Below, piece by piece: positions 1 through 5,176 of a DNA stretch of 5,176 nucleotides. The DNA comes from Bacteroidota bacterium (GTDB lineage Bacteria > Bacteroidota > Bacteroidia > Chitinophagales > Chitinophagaceae). The translations under genes and the position numbers were made by a program. The DNA lies in assembly GCA_023391895.1 (NCBI GenBank), contig JAEWAC010000266.1, forward strand, positions 1 to 5,176, given 5' to 3'. The notes under the pieces were generated by a model. The model was not told the origin of the DNA. It saw only the letters and a program-made list of their open reading frames with translations, and made no database searches. Position 1 is the first letter of the stretch. Every line of letters begins with the position of its first letter.

Positions 1-25
1 GCCATTGAATTTGCATAGCGCAAAT

Positions 26-1375
26 TTAACGACCAGCCGCTGGAACGACCGGCAAACCTTCATTGCCGGCTTCGTTCACAGCCTGCACGGCAAAAAAGTA
101 ATTGTCTTTTGAATAAGGAATCACCGCATTGGGTTCTGGCGTAAAGATCTTCTTTTGCCATACGGGGGCTGTGGTTTCGCGGATCAGTACATAATAACCT
201 CTTACGCGGCCGCTTTTGGGTGCTTTCCAGCTTAAAGTGGTGGAGTTGGTCAGGTTTTTTACATCCATTTTTACGTCTTGGGGTACCGAAGGCGCTTTGG
301 CTATATTGGCTAGTGTGGCCAGGTTCAGGGCCGTGTTTTTACGTAAGTACTCAAAGTCCATAAACTCCTTTAAATCCCCATATACCACGCCATTTTCGGT
401 GCGCAGGTCCTGGTGCTGGTGGTTGTAGTTTTCATTCATTTCGGTAATGCGTATGGCGGCAAAACCTTTTTGCACAAAAGGCGTATGGTCGCCGCCCCGC
501 AGAAAGCGGTCATTGCGATAGATCATTACCACTTCCAGGTTGTCAACATAGCGTTCGCTAATTTCTTTTACATAACGGGCCAGTTGGCGGGAGCTGCCAT
601 CGTTTTCCAGGCCCATGCTGCGGATGCCGGCGGCTTTTTTCTCCAGTTCAAAAGCCGGCAAACCTTCACTGAAAACCCGTACCCGTGTATTGTCAATGAT
701 ATTGGTTTCGTTGCTGTGGTTGCTGCCGATCATATCGTTGTTCAATACGGCGTCAACATTCCAGCCTTTTTGCCTCGCCTGTTCGGCAAGGTAGCCGGCA
801 CCCAGCAGGCCTTGCTCTTCTCCGCTCAACGCAACAAAGATGATGGTAGCCGGAAAAGAGTGCTTGCTCAAAATGCGGGCACATTCCATCAGGCCGGCCA
901 CGCCGCTGCCGTCGTCATTGGCGCCGGGTGCATCGGCGGTACGGTTCATGACATCCGTAACCCGGCTGTCCAGGTGCCCGCTGATGATGTAAATGCGATC
1001 ATCATTCGGGTCGGTACCTTTTAAAATGGCCATGGCATTGCCCAGGTTGGTGGGTTTATCTATGCGGCGGCCATCGGGCTGCAGGGTTGTGGTGTCTACA
1101 TAAGCGGTTAGCCTGCCATTGCTGGCTTTGCCAAACTCTTTGAACTTTTGTACCACCCATTCCCTGGCGGCGCCAATACCCTTCTTTTTATCGGTAGTGG
1201 AACTCAGCGTATGGCGGGTGCCAAAGGAAACCAGTTTGTCGATATAGGCTTTTAAAGAATCGGCAGAAACTTCTTTTACCATCTGCTCAATGGCTGCATC
1301 GCGGTTGATGATGGTTTGGGCAAATGAAGATTGAATAAAAAGTAAACTTAGGGAGGCGAATAAAATTCTTTTCAT
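26..1375 (-). CDS. Secreted M28-family zinc metallopeptidase (aminopeptidase-like) with C-terminal Fn3-like domain
   Basis: Likely exported enzyme that removes N-terminal residues from peptides using two zinc ions. Residues 1-19 form a signal peptide (MKR, a hydrophobic core, then SFA before Gln20). The M28 core spans about residues 105-355. By alignment from memory with the Aeromonas aminopeptidase, the metal ligands are His134 (GHLDS), Asp154 (GANDDGSG), Glu187 (GEEQG), Asp214 (NNDMIG) and His319 (NHQHQD), with Glu186 as general base and Asp136 supporting His134. All are present, so the enzyme looks active. Residues 363-446 resemble a fibronectin type III domain (PSVPQDV, TLSWKAP, YYVLIRE, YFFAVQAVNEAGNEG). 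No type IX secretion tail follows, so the protein may stay periplasmic or leave by another route. The start is set by the signal peptide; no Shine-Dalgarno is visible. It lies 44 bases after rarA with no terminator between, so co-transcription is likely. TAACTTTT at 1411-1404 is a weak promoter-like match. The substrate cannot be read from the sequence. Confidence 0.93.
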   Translation of the reverse strand: MKRILFASLSLLFIQSSFAQTIINRDAAIEQMVKEVSADSLKAYIDKLVSFGTRHTLSSTTDKKKGIGAAREWVVQKFKEFGKASNGRLTAYVDTTTLQPDGRRIDKPTNLGNAMAILKGTDPNDDRIYIISGHLDSRVTDVMNRTADAPGANDDGSGVAGLMECARILSKHSFPATIIFVALSGEEQGLLGAGYLAEQARQKGWNVDAVLNNDMIGSNHSNETNIIDNTRVRVFSEGLPAFELEKKAAGIRSMGLENDGSSRQLARYVKEISERYVDNLEVVMIYRNDRFLRGGDHTPFVQKGFAAIRITEMNENYNHQHQDLRTENGVVYGDLKEFMDFEYLRKNTALNLATLANIAKAPSVPQDVKMDVKNLTNSTTLSWKAPKSGRVRGYYVLIRETTAPVWQKKIFTPEPNAVIPYSKDNYFFAVQAVNEAGNEGLPVVPAAGR

Positions 1376-1419
1376 AATGTGGAATGTAGTCGTGTAAGCT
1401 TTAAAAAGTTATAGGGTAA

Positions 1420-2688
1420 TTAATAGTTGTATTTGTTTTTCCAAAGGTTACGCAGGTATTTGCGCAACTCTTCTTCGCGGGGATTTTTCCCGGGTTCGTA
1501 AAACGTGGTGCCGGCTATGGCATCGGGTAGAAACTCCTGTTCGGTAAAATTTTTTTCGTAATCATGGGCATATTTGTAATTCTTTCCATAACCCATATTT
1601 TTCATCAGGCCGGTAGGGGCATTGCGGATGTGCAAAGGCACGGGCAGGTCGCCATACTTTTGCACCACGTCCAACGCTTTTCCAATAGCCACATAAGAGG
1701 CATTACTTTTAGGAGAAGAAGCCAGGTAAGTGGCACACTGCGCCAGTATAATGCGGGCTTCGGGATAACCGATTTTATTCACGGCTTCAAAAGTGGCATT
1801 GGCCAGCAGCAACGCATTGGGGTTGGCATTGCCAATATCTTCACTGGAAAATATGACCATGCGGCGGGCAATGAACTTGACGTCTTCACCACCTTCCACC
1901 ATGCGGGCCAGCCAATAGATAGCTCCATTGGGATCAGAGCCTCGCATGGACTTGATGAAAGCCGAAATAATATCGTAATGCTGCTCGCCGCTTTTGTCGT
2001 ACAGGGCAATGCGCTGCTGGGCAATTTGCATTACTTTCTCGTCTGTAATCACTATTTCGTCTTCGCCGGAGAGTGCATCCACCACCAACTCCAGCAGGTT
2101 CAACAGCTTGCGGGCATCGCCGCCCGATATGGTCAGCAAGGCTTCGGTTTCCTGCAGTTGTATGTTTTTGGTTTGGAGGTAATCGTCCTTTTCTATGGCA
2201 TTTTGAAGCAGTTGCACCAGGTCTTTTTCATCCAGCGCTTTTAAAACGTATACCTGACAGCGGCTCAGCAAGGCGCTGTTGACTTCAAATGAAGGGTTTT
2301 CGGTAGTAGCACCAATCAGTGTAATTGTTCCTTTTTCCACAGCACCCAGCAGGGCATCCTGTTGCCCTTTATTGAAGCGGTGAATCTCGTCTATAAACAA
2401 AATGGCGCCCCTTGTTTTTTGCGCCTGCGCAATCACTTCCCGCACTTCTTTTACTCCGGCACTGATGGCACTCAAGGTGAAAAAAGGAACCTGCAGGGTG
2501 TTGGCGATGATATTAGCGAGCGTGGTTTTGCCGGTGCCGGGTGGGCCCCACAAAATCATGGAAGGTATTTTGCCACCCTCGATAGCCGTACGTAAAATGC
2601 TGCCTTTTCCCACCAGGTGTTCCTGTCCCACCAGGTCGCTCAGCGACTGCGGACGCATCCGCTCTGCCAAAGGTTTTGACCGATCCAT
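1420..2688 (-). CDS. rarA: Replication-associated recombination protein A (RarA/MgsA family AAA+ ATPase)
   Basis: Cytoplasmic AAA+ ATPase of the RarA/MgsA/WRNIP1 family, which acts at stalled replication forks and in recombination-linked repair; the family is related to clamp loaders. The N-terminal PLAERMRP and LVGQEHLVG are typical of the family. Walker A is GPPGTGKT (48-55), Walker B is ILFIDEIHRF (96-105, with Asp100 and Glu101), sensor 1 lies in GATTENPSF (126-134), the arginine finger is probably Arg143 (LLSRC) and sensor 2 is Arg193 (SGGDARK). The C-terminal half has the family's tetramerisation region, with YDIISAFIKSMRGSDP (238-253), the SSEDIGNANP stretch (281-290) and HIRNAPTGLMKNMGYG (353-368). 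At 422 residues it is of normal family length and appears complete. The chosen ATG gives the standard N-terminus; no Shine-Dalgarno precedes it. The upstream esterase is closed by a strong terminator, so rarA probably has its own promoter in 2689-2808. It is likely the first gene of a two-gene unit with the M28 peptidase. Confidence 0.97.
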   Translation of the reverse strand: MDRSKPLAERMRPQSLSDLVGQEHLVGKGSILRTAIEGGKIPSMILWGPPGTGKTTLANIIANTLQVPFFTLSAISAGVKEVREVIAQAQKTRGAILFIDEIHRFNKGQQDALLGAVEKGTITLIGATTENPSFEVNSALLSRCQVYVLKALDEKDLVQLLQNAIEKDDYLQTKNIQLQETEALLTISGGDARKLLNLLELVVDALSGEDEIVITDEKVMQIAQQRIALYDKSGEQHYDIISAFIKSMRGSDPNGAIYWLARMVEGGEDVKFIARRMVIFSSEDIGNANPNALLLANATFEAVNKIGYPEARIILAQCATYLASSPKSNASYVAIGKALDVVQKYGDLPVPLHIRNAPTGLMKNMGYGKNYKYAHDYEKNFTEQEFLPDAIAGTTFYEPGKNPREEELRKYLRNLWKNKYNY

Positions 2689-2700
2689 GCTTCAAATTAA
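2689..2700 (-). promoter_or_regulatory. Possible Bacteroidota-type -7 element just before rarA
   Basis: Read on the minus strand, TTAATTTG ends 4 bases before the rarA ATG and matches the Bacteroidota -7 consensus TAnnTTTG at 7 of 8 positions. No convincing -33 TTG partner sits at the usual spacing. If it is used, the rarA transcript would be nearly or fully leaderless. Such AT-rich matches are common by chance, so this is only a candidate. Confidence 0.15.
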
Positions 2701-2808
2701 GTAAAGAAACGGCAATGAAAGCGAAAGAGATTTTTCGGTGACCCGCTCTGCCGCCCTGATGAAGCTTTGCTTGCGACGCTCCGTTGAACTGCATCAACGC
2801 TATTGGGC
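2701..2808. repeat. Candidate dispersed intergenic repeat upstream of rarA
   Basis: This stretch between the esterase terminator and rarA is richer in G and C than the other gaps in the window. It holds small dyads on the minus strand: GTTGA-TGCAGT-TCAAC, AAGC-AAA-GCTT and a GAAA/TTTC pair. One minus-strand frame stays open and reads QRSVASKASSGRQSGSPK. That string resembles the low-complexity translations of intergenic repeats that recur in Bacteroidota genomes; this is recall, not a search. Only one copy is in the window, so repeat status cannot be shown here. The rarA promoter must lie in or beside it. Confidence 0.3.
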
Positions 2809-2842
2809 AAAAAAAAGCTGCAAGGTTTAGCACCTTGCAGCT
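2809..2842 (-). terminator. Rho-independent terminator of the esterase gene
   Basis: On the minus strand an 11-base stem (AGCTGCAAGGT pairing with ACCTTGCAGCT) with a 5-base loop is followed by eight T residues. It starts about 20 bases after the esterase stop codon. Pairing is perfect and the T tract exists only on the minus strand, so the direction is clear. It separates the esterase transcript from rarA. Confidence 0.93.
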
Positions 2843-2862
2843 GTATATGGGTTTTTAAAACT

Positions 2863-3723
2863 TTATTTCACATGGGTATTTAAAAACTGCTCCACGCGAT
2901 TGTAAGAGTCGGTTAAGTTGGCGCCATACCAGCCATGACCTTCTTTTGGATATACCACCAGTTCGGCCGGTACATGCACACTTTCCAGTTTTTTCTTCAG
3001 TTCTTTAGAATGGGAAAGGGGCACCAGTCCGTCGGCGCCGCCATGCAGCAGCAGCGTAGGCGGACTTTGCTTGCTGACAAAGTTGATAGGGCTGGCCTGT
3101 TTGAACACCGCAGGCTTTGTATCAGGAGTGCCACCGATCAGCAACTGCAATCCCATTTTGTAGTAAGCATTGCTCTGGCGGTTGTAGATCTCTGCCATAT
3201 CGGTAGGCCCAAAGAATGAAATTATGGCCCGAGGTACTACCGGATCGGTGTGCTTGTAAGCTTGCAGCAACGCCAGGTGGGCACCCGCGGAGGCACCCAG
3301 CAGCACTACCTCTTTTGAAGTCTGGTATTCGCCGGCCTTGCCAGTGATAAATTGCAGGGCTGCCTGTACATCGTTTTCCTGCGTAGGAAAATGATTGGTT
3401 AGCTGGTTGGCCAGCCGGTAATTAATGTTGAATATGGCGTATTGCGGCAGTTTTTCCTGTAATGCGGGTATAGCCGCGGCAAACTCTGACTTGTCGCCAC
3501 CCATCCAGCCGCCGCCATGAATCAGCACCAATACTTTGGTACTGTCTGTGCGGTTGGCCGGCAGGTACACATCCATTTTTTGCAGGGAGTCTTTGCCATA
3601 AGATACATTCAGGTAAGTCTTAGCGGGTAAAGAGGGTGTATGATTGACAGGCACGCTTCCTTCGGTGCGCTGACAGGCTGTAAAAATTGACATAGATAAT
3701 AGGAGTGCTAATAGCATTTTCAT
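2863..3723 (-). CDS. Lipoprotein alpha/beta-hydrolase, carboxylesterase-like
   Basis: Probable envelope-anchored serine esterase or lipase-like hydrolase. Residues 1-17 form a lipoprotein signal ending in SIFTAC, with Cys17 as the likely lipidated residue, which would place the enzyme on a membrane facing the periplasm or cell exterior. The alpha/beta-hydrolase fold follows: oxyanion-hole motif HGGG (69-72, LIHGGGWMGGDKS), nucleophile elbow GASAG with Ser145, acid Asp231 (LLLHGGADGLVP) and His263 (EGHGWYG). The triad is complete and the order and spacing fit the family. The HGGGW motif and the D-G-x-V-P pattern are like the BD-FAE/carboxylesterase-type hydrolases of Bacteroidota, where acetyl or feruloyl ester cleavage is known for some members; the actual substrate is not visible. 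At 286 residues it is of normal length. The start is fixed by the lipoprotein signal. It is flanked by terminators on both sides, so it is likely a single-gene transcript. Confidence 0.9.
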   Translation of the reverse strand: MKMLLALLLSMSIFTACQRTEGSVPVNHTPSLPAKTYLNVSYGKDSLQKMDVYLPANRTDSTKVLVLIHGGGWMGGDKSEFAAAIPALQEKLPQYAIFNINYRLANQLTNHFPTQENDVQAALQFITGKAGEYQTSKEVVLLGASAGAHLALLQAYKHTDPVVPRAIISFFGPTDMAEIYNRQSNAYYKMGLQLLIGGTPDTKPAVFKQASPINFVSKQSPPTLLLHGGADGLVPLSHSKELKKKLESVHVPAELVVYPKEGHGWYGANLTDSYNRVEQFLNTHVK

Positions 3724-3754
3724 AAGTGCTTAAAAGGGTCAATTCCTATGCCTT

Positions 3755-3762
3755 AAAACGTA
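3755..3762 (-). promoter_or_regulatory. Possible -7 promoter element of the esterase
   Basis: On the minus strand TACGTTTT matches TAnnTTTG at 7 of 8 positions and lies about 30 bases before the esterase ATG. It comes directly after the stem of the upstream hairpin, so the -33 region would fall inside that hairpin, where no clear TTG is seen. It is a weak candidate. The alternative is a promoter further upstream in the decayed region, with read-through of the hairpin. Confidence 0.2.
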
Positions 3763-3786
3763 AAAAGCACCTTAAAAAGGTGCTTT
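3762..3786 (-). terminator. Orphan intrinsic terminator, probably of the lost Mrr-like gene
   Basis: A perfect 10-base stem (AAAGCACCTT pairing with AAGGTGCTTT, 3-base loop) ends in five T residues on the minus strand. It sits about 30 bases after the TGA that would end the restored Mrr-like reading frame, which is a normal gene-to-terminator distance. No intact gene precedes it, since aspS already has its own terminator about 200 bases upstream. The stem is AT-rich at both ends and so weaker than the other two. Confidence 0.75.
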
Positions 3787-3814
3787 AAAATGTTAAGATT
3801 TTACGATTTGTAAG

Positions 3815-3942
3815 TCAGTCTTGTTCAAAATAATCTGAATCAATTTCTTGATCTCATAGGTGTTTTGAACCGATACACCAAAATTGTAATCTATCATGTA
3901 TTGCGCCAGTTTTTTACAGTCAATTTGGCAAGTTTTTGATAC
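3815..3942 (-). pseudogene. Remnant of an Mrr-type restriction endonuclease (C-terminal tail, frameshifted)
   Basis: From 3942 the minus strand reads VSKTCQIDCKKLAQYMIDYN, then FGVSVQNTYEIKK. This matches the typical end of the Mrr catalytic domain (Mrr_cat), which runs roughly K-I-V-L-I-D-G-x-x-L-A-x-L-M-I-x-Y-x-V-G-V-x-x-x-x-T-Y-E-I-K-x-I-D-x-D-Y-F. After lysine the frame breaks: adding one A to the A run at 3846-3844 restores TYEIKKIDSDYFEQD and a TGA at 3817-3815, the expected family ending. As it stands, translation runs into unrelated residues to a TAA at 3795-3793. An in-frame TAG at 3945-3943 blocks extension upstream, and none of the catalytic core or N-terminal DNA-binding domain is present. 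Glycine of LIDG has become Cys. Mrr proteins cleave modified or foreign DNA; this fragment cannot. The family assignment is from recalled consensus and is fairly firm because the restored frame fits to the last residue. Confidence 0.75.
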
Positions 3943-3978
3943 CTATTCTTCTGTTGTCGTTGATGGTCAGAGCTCAAT

Positions 3979-4012
3979 AAAAAAAGCCTGTTAGTAGTGC
4001 TAACAGGCTTTT
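3979..4012 (-). terminator. Rho-independent terminator of aspS
   Basis: On the minus strand a 13-base stem (AAAAGCCTGTTAG pairing with CTAACAGGCTTTT, 5-base loop) continues into a T tract of seven. It starts about 20 bases after the aspS stop codon. The long perfect pairing and the strand-specific T run make the call secure. Confidence 0.94.
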
Positions 4013-4031
4013 AAGATTAAAGAAAATAAAA

Positions 4032-5176
4032 CTACTCTAAGTCCAGTTGAATATTCAGTTCCTCCAGTTGTTTTTGATCAATCGAAGCCGGTGCATCCAG
4101 CATCACATCACGGCCGCTGTTGTTTTTGGGGAAGGCAATAAAATCGCGAATGCTTTCGCTGCCACCCAGGATGGCACACAAGCGGTCAAAACCAAAGGCA
4201 ATACCGCCATGTGGTGGCGCACCGTATTCAAAGGCACCCAGCAAAAAGCCAAATTTGTGCGCCGCTTCTTCTTCGCTCATGCCCAGGGCCGCAAACATTT
4301 TTTCCTGCAGCTCCCGCTGATAAATACGGATGGAGCCGCCGCCAATTTCGTTGCCATTCAGCACCATATCATACGCGTTTGCTTTAATATTGGCATATGG
4401 GTGTTTTAAGTAGTTGGCCGCCTCTTCTATCACCGGGCTGTTGTTGATCATGATGTCAATCTGCGCAGGCTTGGGTGAGGTAAACGGGTGGTGACGGGCT
4501 ACCCAGCGGTTTTCTTCTTCGGCATATTCAAACAGCGGAAAGTCCAGCACCCACAGCAGCTTGAACTCGTCTTTTTTACGCAGGCCCAGGCGTTCTCCCA
4601 GTTCCAGTCGCAGTTCGCTGATGGCTTTGCGGGTCCGCTCTTCGGCGCCGGCTAATATCAGGATCAGATCGCCCGGTTGCGCATGGGTAAACTCAGCAAT
4701 GGCTTTCAGCTTTTCCTCGTTGTAAAACTTGTCTACGCTGCTTTTGAAAGTACCATCCCCATTGCACTTGATGTAAACCATGCCTTGCATACCGATCTGC
4801 GGACGTTTTACCCAATCGGTTAGTTCATCAATCTGTTTGCGGGTATATTCCGCCGCACCGGGTACGGCAATGGCCAGTACGGTTTCAGCTTGATCAAACA
4901 CGCCAAAACCGGCACCGTTGATCAGTGCACCGGTAGCCGGTAATTCGCCGCCTTTATTAAAGGCCGATTTCAGGTTGGCTACCTTCATGCCAAAACGGAT
5001 ATCGGGCTTGTCAATACCATAGTTCCACATGGCGTCTTCCCACGTCATGCGTTCAACCGCTTCGGTATAATCTATGTCTTTTACCTGTTTGAAAATGCTT
5101 TTTACCATGCCTTCAAACATGTTCAAAATATCTTCCTGCTCTACAAAGGCCATCTCGCAGTCAATCTGGGTAAACT
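4032..5176 (-). CDS. aspS: Aspartyl-tRNA synthetase, bacterial type (C-terminal part, 5' end outside window)
   Basis: Class II synthetase that charges tRNA(Asp) with aspartate in the cytoplasm. The open frame runs through the window edge: before the ATG at 5153 it reads FTQIDCE, the end of the conserved RQPEFTQID segment of motif 2, so that ATG is internal and the true start lies outside. The 380 visible residues, counted from that Phe, hold the rest of the catalytic core. The bacterial-specific GAD insertion domain lies at about residues 70-215, starting near AFNKGGELPATGALINGAG and ending near LLWVLDFPLFEY. HHPFT follows at 228-232, then GNEIGGGSIRI and motif 3 in GAPPHGGIAFGFDRL (318-332) with its ATP-binding Arg331. 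The tail FPKNNSGRDVMLDAP is typical of the bacterial family. The missing part is the anticodon-binding OB fold, motif 1 and most of motif 2, about 200 residues by family length. Whether the enzyme also charges tRNA(Asn) depends on residues outside the window. Confidence 0.97.
   Translation of the reverse strand, partial: FTQIDCEMAFVEQEDILNMFEGMVKSIFKQVKDIDYTEAVERMTWEDAMWNYGIDKPDIRFGMKVANLKSAFNKGGELPATGALINGAGFGVFDQAETVLAIAVPGAAEYTRKQIDELTDWVKRPQIGMQGMVYIKCNGDGTFKSSVDKFYNEEKLKAIAEFTHAQPGDLILILAGAEERTRKAISELRLELGERLGLRKKDEFKLLWVLDFPLFEYAEEENRWVARHHPFTSPKPAQIDIMINNSPVIEEAANYLKHPYANIKANAYDMVLNGNEIGGGSIRIYQRELQEKMFAALGMSEEEAAHKFGFLLGAFEYGAPPHGGIAFGFDRLCAILGGSESIRDFIAFPKNNSGRDVMLDAPASIDQKQLEELNIQLDLE

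Noticed and set aside
1..25. Stretch after the M28 stop codon, searched for a terminator
   Set aside because: Only 25 bases are available; no hairpin with a T tract is visible and the terminator may lie outside the window.
413..1024. A 203-codon plus-strand open frame
   Set aside because: It lies wholly opposite the M28 peptidase gene and has no recognisable domain; the minus-strand frame carries all the catalytic motifs.
1564..2244. A 226-codon plus-strand open frame
   Set aside because: It is antisense to rarA, His- and Gln-rich in the manner of a shadow frame, and has no recognisable motif.
2513..2833. A 106-codon minus-strand open frame starting inside the esterase terminator and overlapping the 5' end of rarA in another frame
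   Set aside because: Its start lies within a terminator hairpin and its second half is rarA read out of frame; the first half is better viewed as intergenic or repeat DNA.
3724..3737. AAGTGCTTAAAAGG near the esterase start resembles part of the hairpin at 3777-3790
   Set aside because: The match is short, imperfect and AT-rich, so chance similarity is more likely than a functional repeat.
3793..3897. A 34-codon minus-strand open frame starting MIDYNFGVSV and ending at TAA
   Set aside because: It is the frameshifted end of the Mrr-like remnant. Its ATG is an internal Met of the conserved LMIxY motif, so it is not a separate small gene.
5151..5153. ATG as the start of a 373-residue aspS product
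   Set aside because: The frame continues upstream to the window edge with FTQIDCE, part of the conserved class II motif 2 region, so this Met is internal.
1..5176. tRNA genes, CRISPR arrays, insertion sequences, attachment sites or an intact new defence system
   Set aside because: No cloverleaf, regularly spaced repeat, transposase motif or terminal inverted repeat was seen; apart from the Mrr-like remnant the window looks like ordinary chromosomal backbone.

Overview
All real genes in this window lie on the minus strand, so the biological order runs from high to low coordinates: aspS (3' part only, cut by the window edge), a short decayed remnant resembling the C-terminus of an Mrr-type restriction endonuclease, a lipoprotein alpha/beta-hydrolase (esterase-like), rarA (AAA+ ATPase of stalled replication forks), and a secreted M28-family zinc metallopeptidase with a C-terminal fibronectin type III-like domain. 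The window suggests a member of the Bacteroidota, probably near the Chitinophagaceae. This rests on protein style, moderate GC, starts without purine-rich Shine-Dalgarno sequences, and promoter-like TAnnTTTG variants. It is an inference from general appearance, not a search.

Region by region (minus-strand order): 5176-4032 encodes the last 380 residues of a bacterial-type aspartyl-tRNA synthetase, followed at once by a strong intrinsic terminator (4012-3979). Between that terminator and the esterase (about 300 bases with no intact gene) is a stretch, roughly 3942-3815, that translates into a recognisable Mrr catalytic-domain tail. It has a one-base deletion that destroys the natural C-terminus, and the rest of the gene is missing. 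A second hairpin terminator (3786-3762) follows and was probably that lost gene's own terminator. The esterase (3723-2863) is closed by a textbook terminator (2842-2809). A GC-richer gap of about 120 bases then precedes rarA and may hold a dispersed repeat. rarA (2688-1420) and the M28 peptidase (1375-26) are only 44 bases apart with no terminator between them, so they are probably co-transcribed.

The intact genes do not form an obvious pathway: two are housekeeping (translation, replication-fork maintenance) and two are envelope or exported hydrolases. I found no intact new defence or mobile system. The most interesting item is the restriction-endonuclease remnant hidden in the aspS-esterase gap, a fossil of a former accessory gene.
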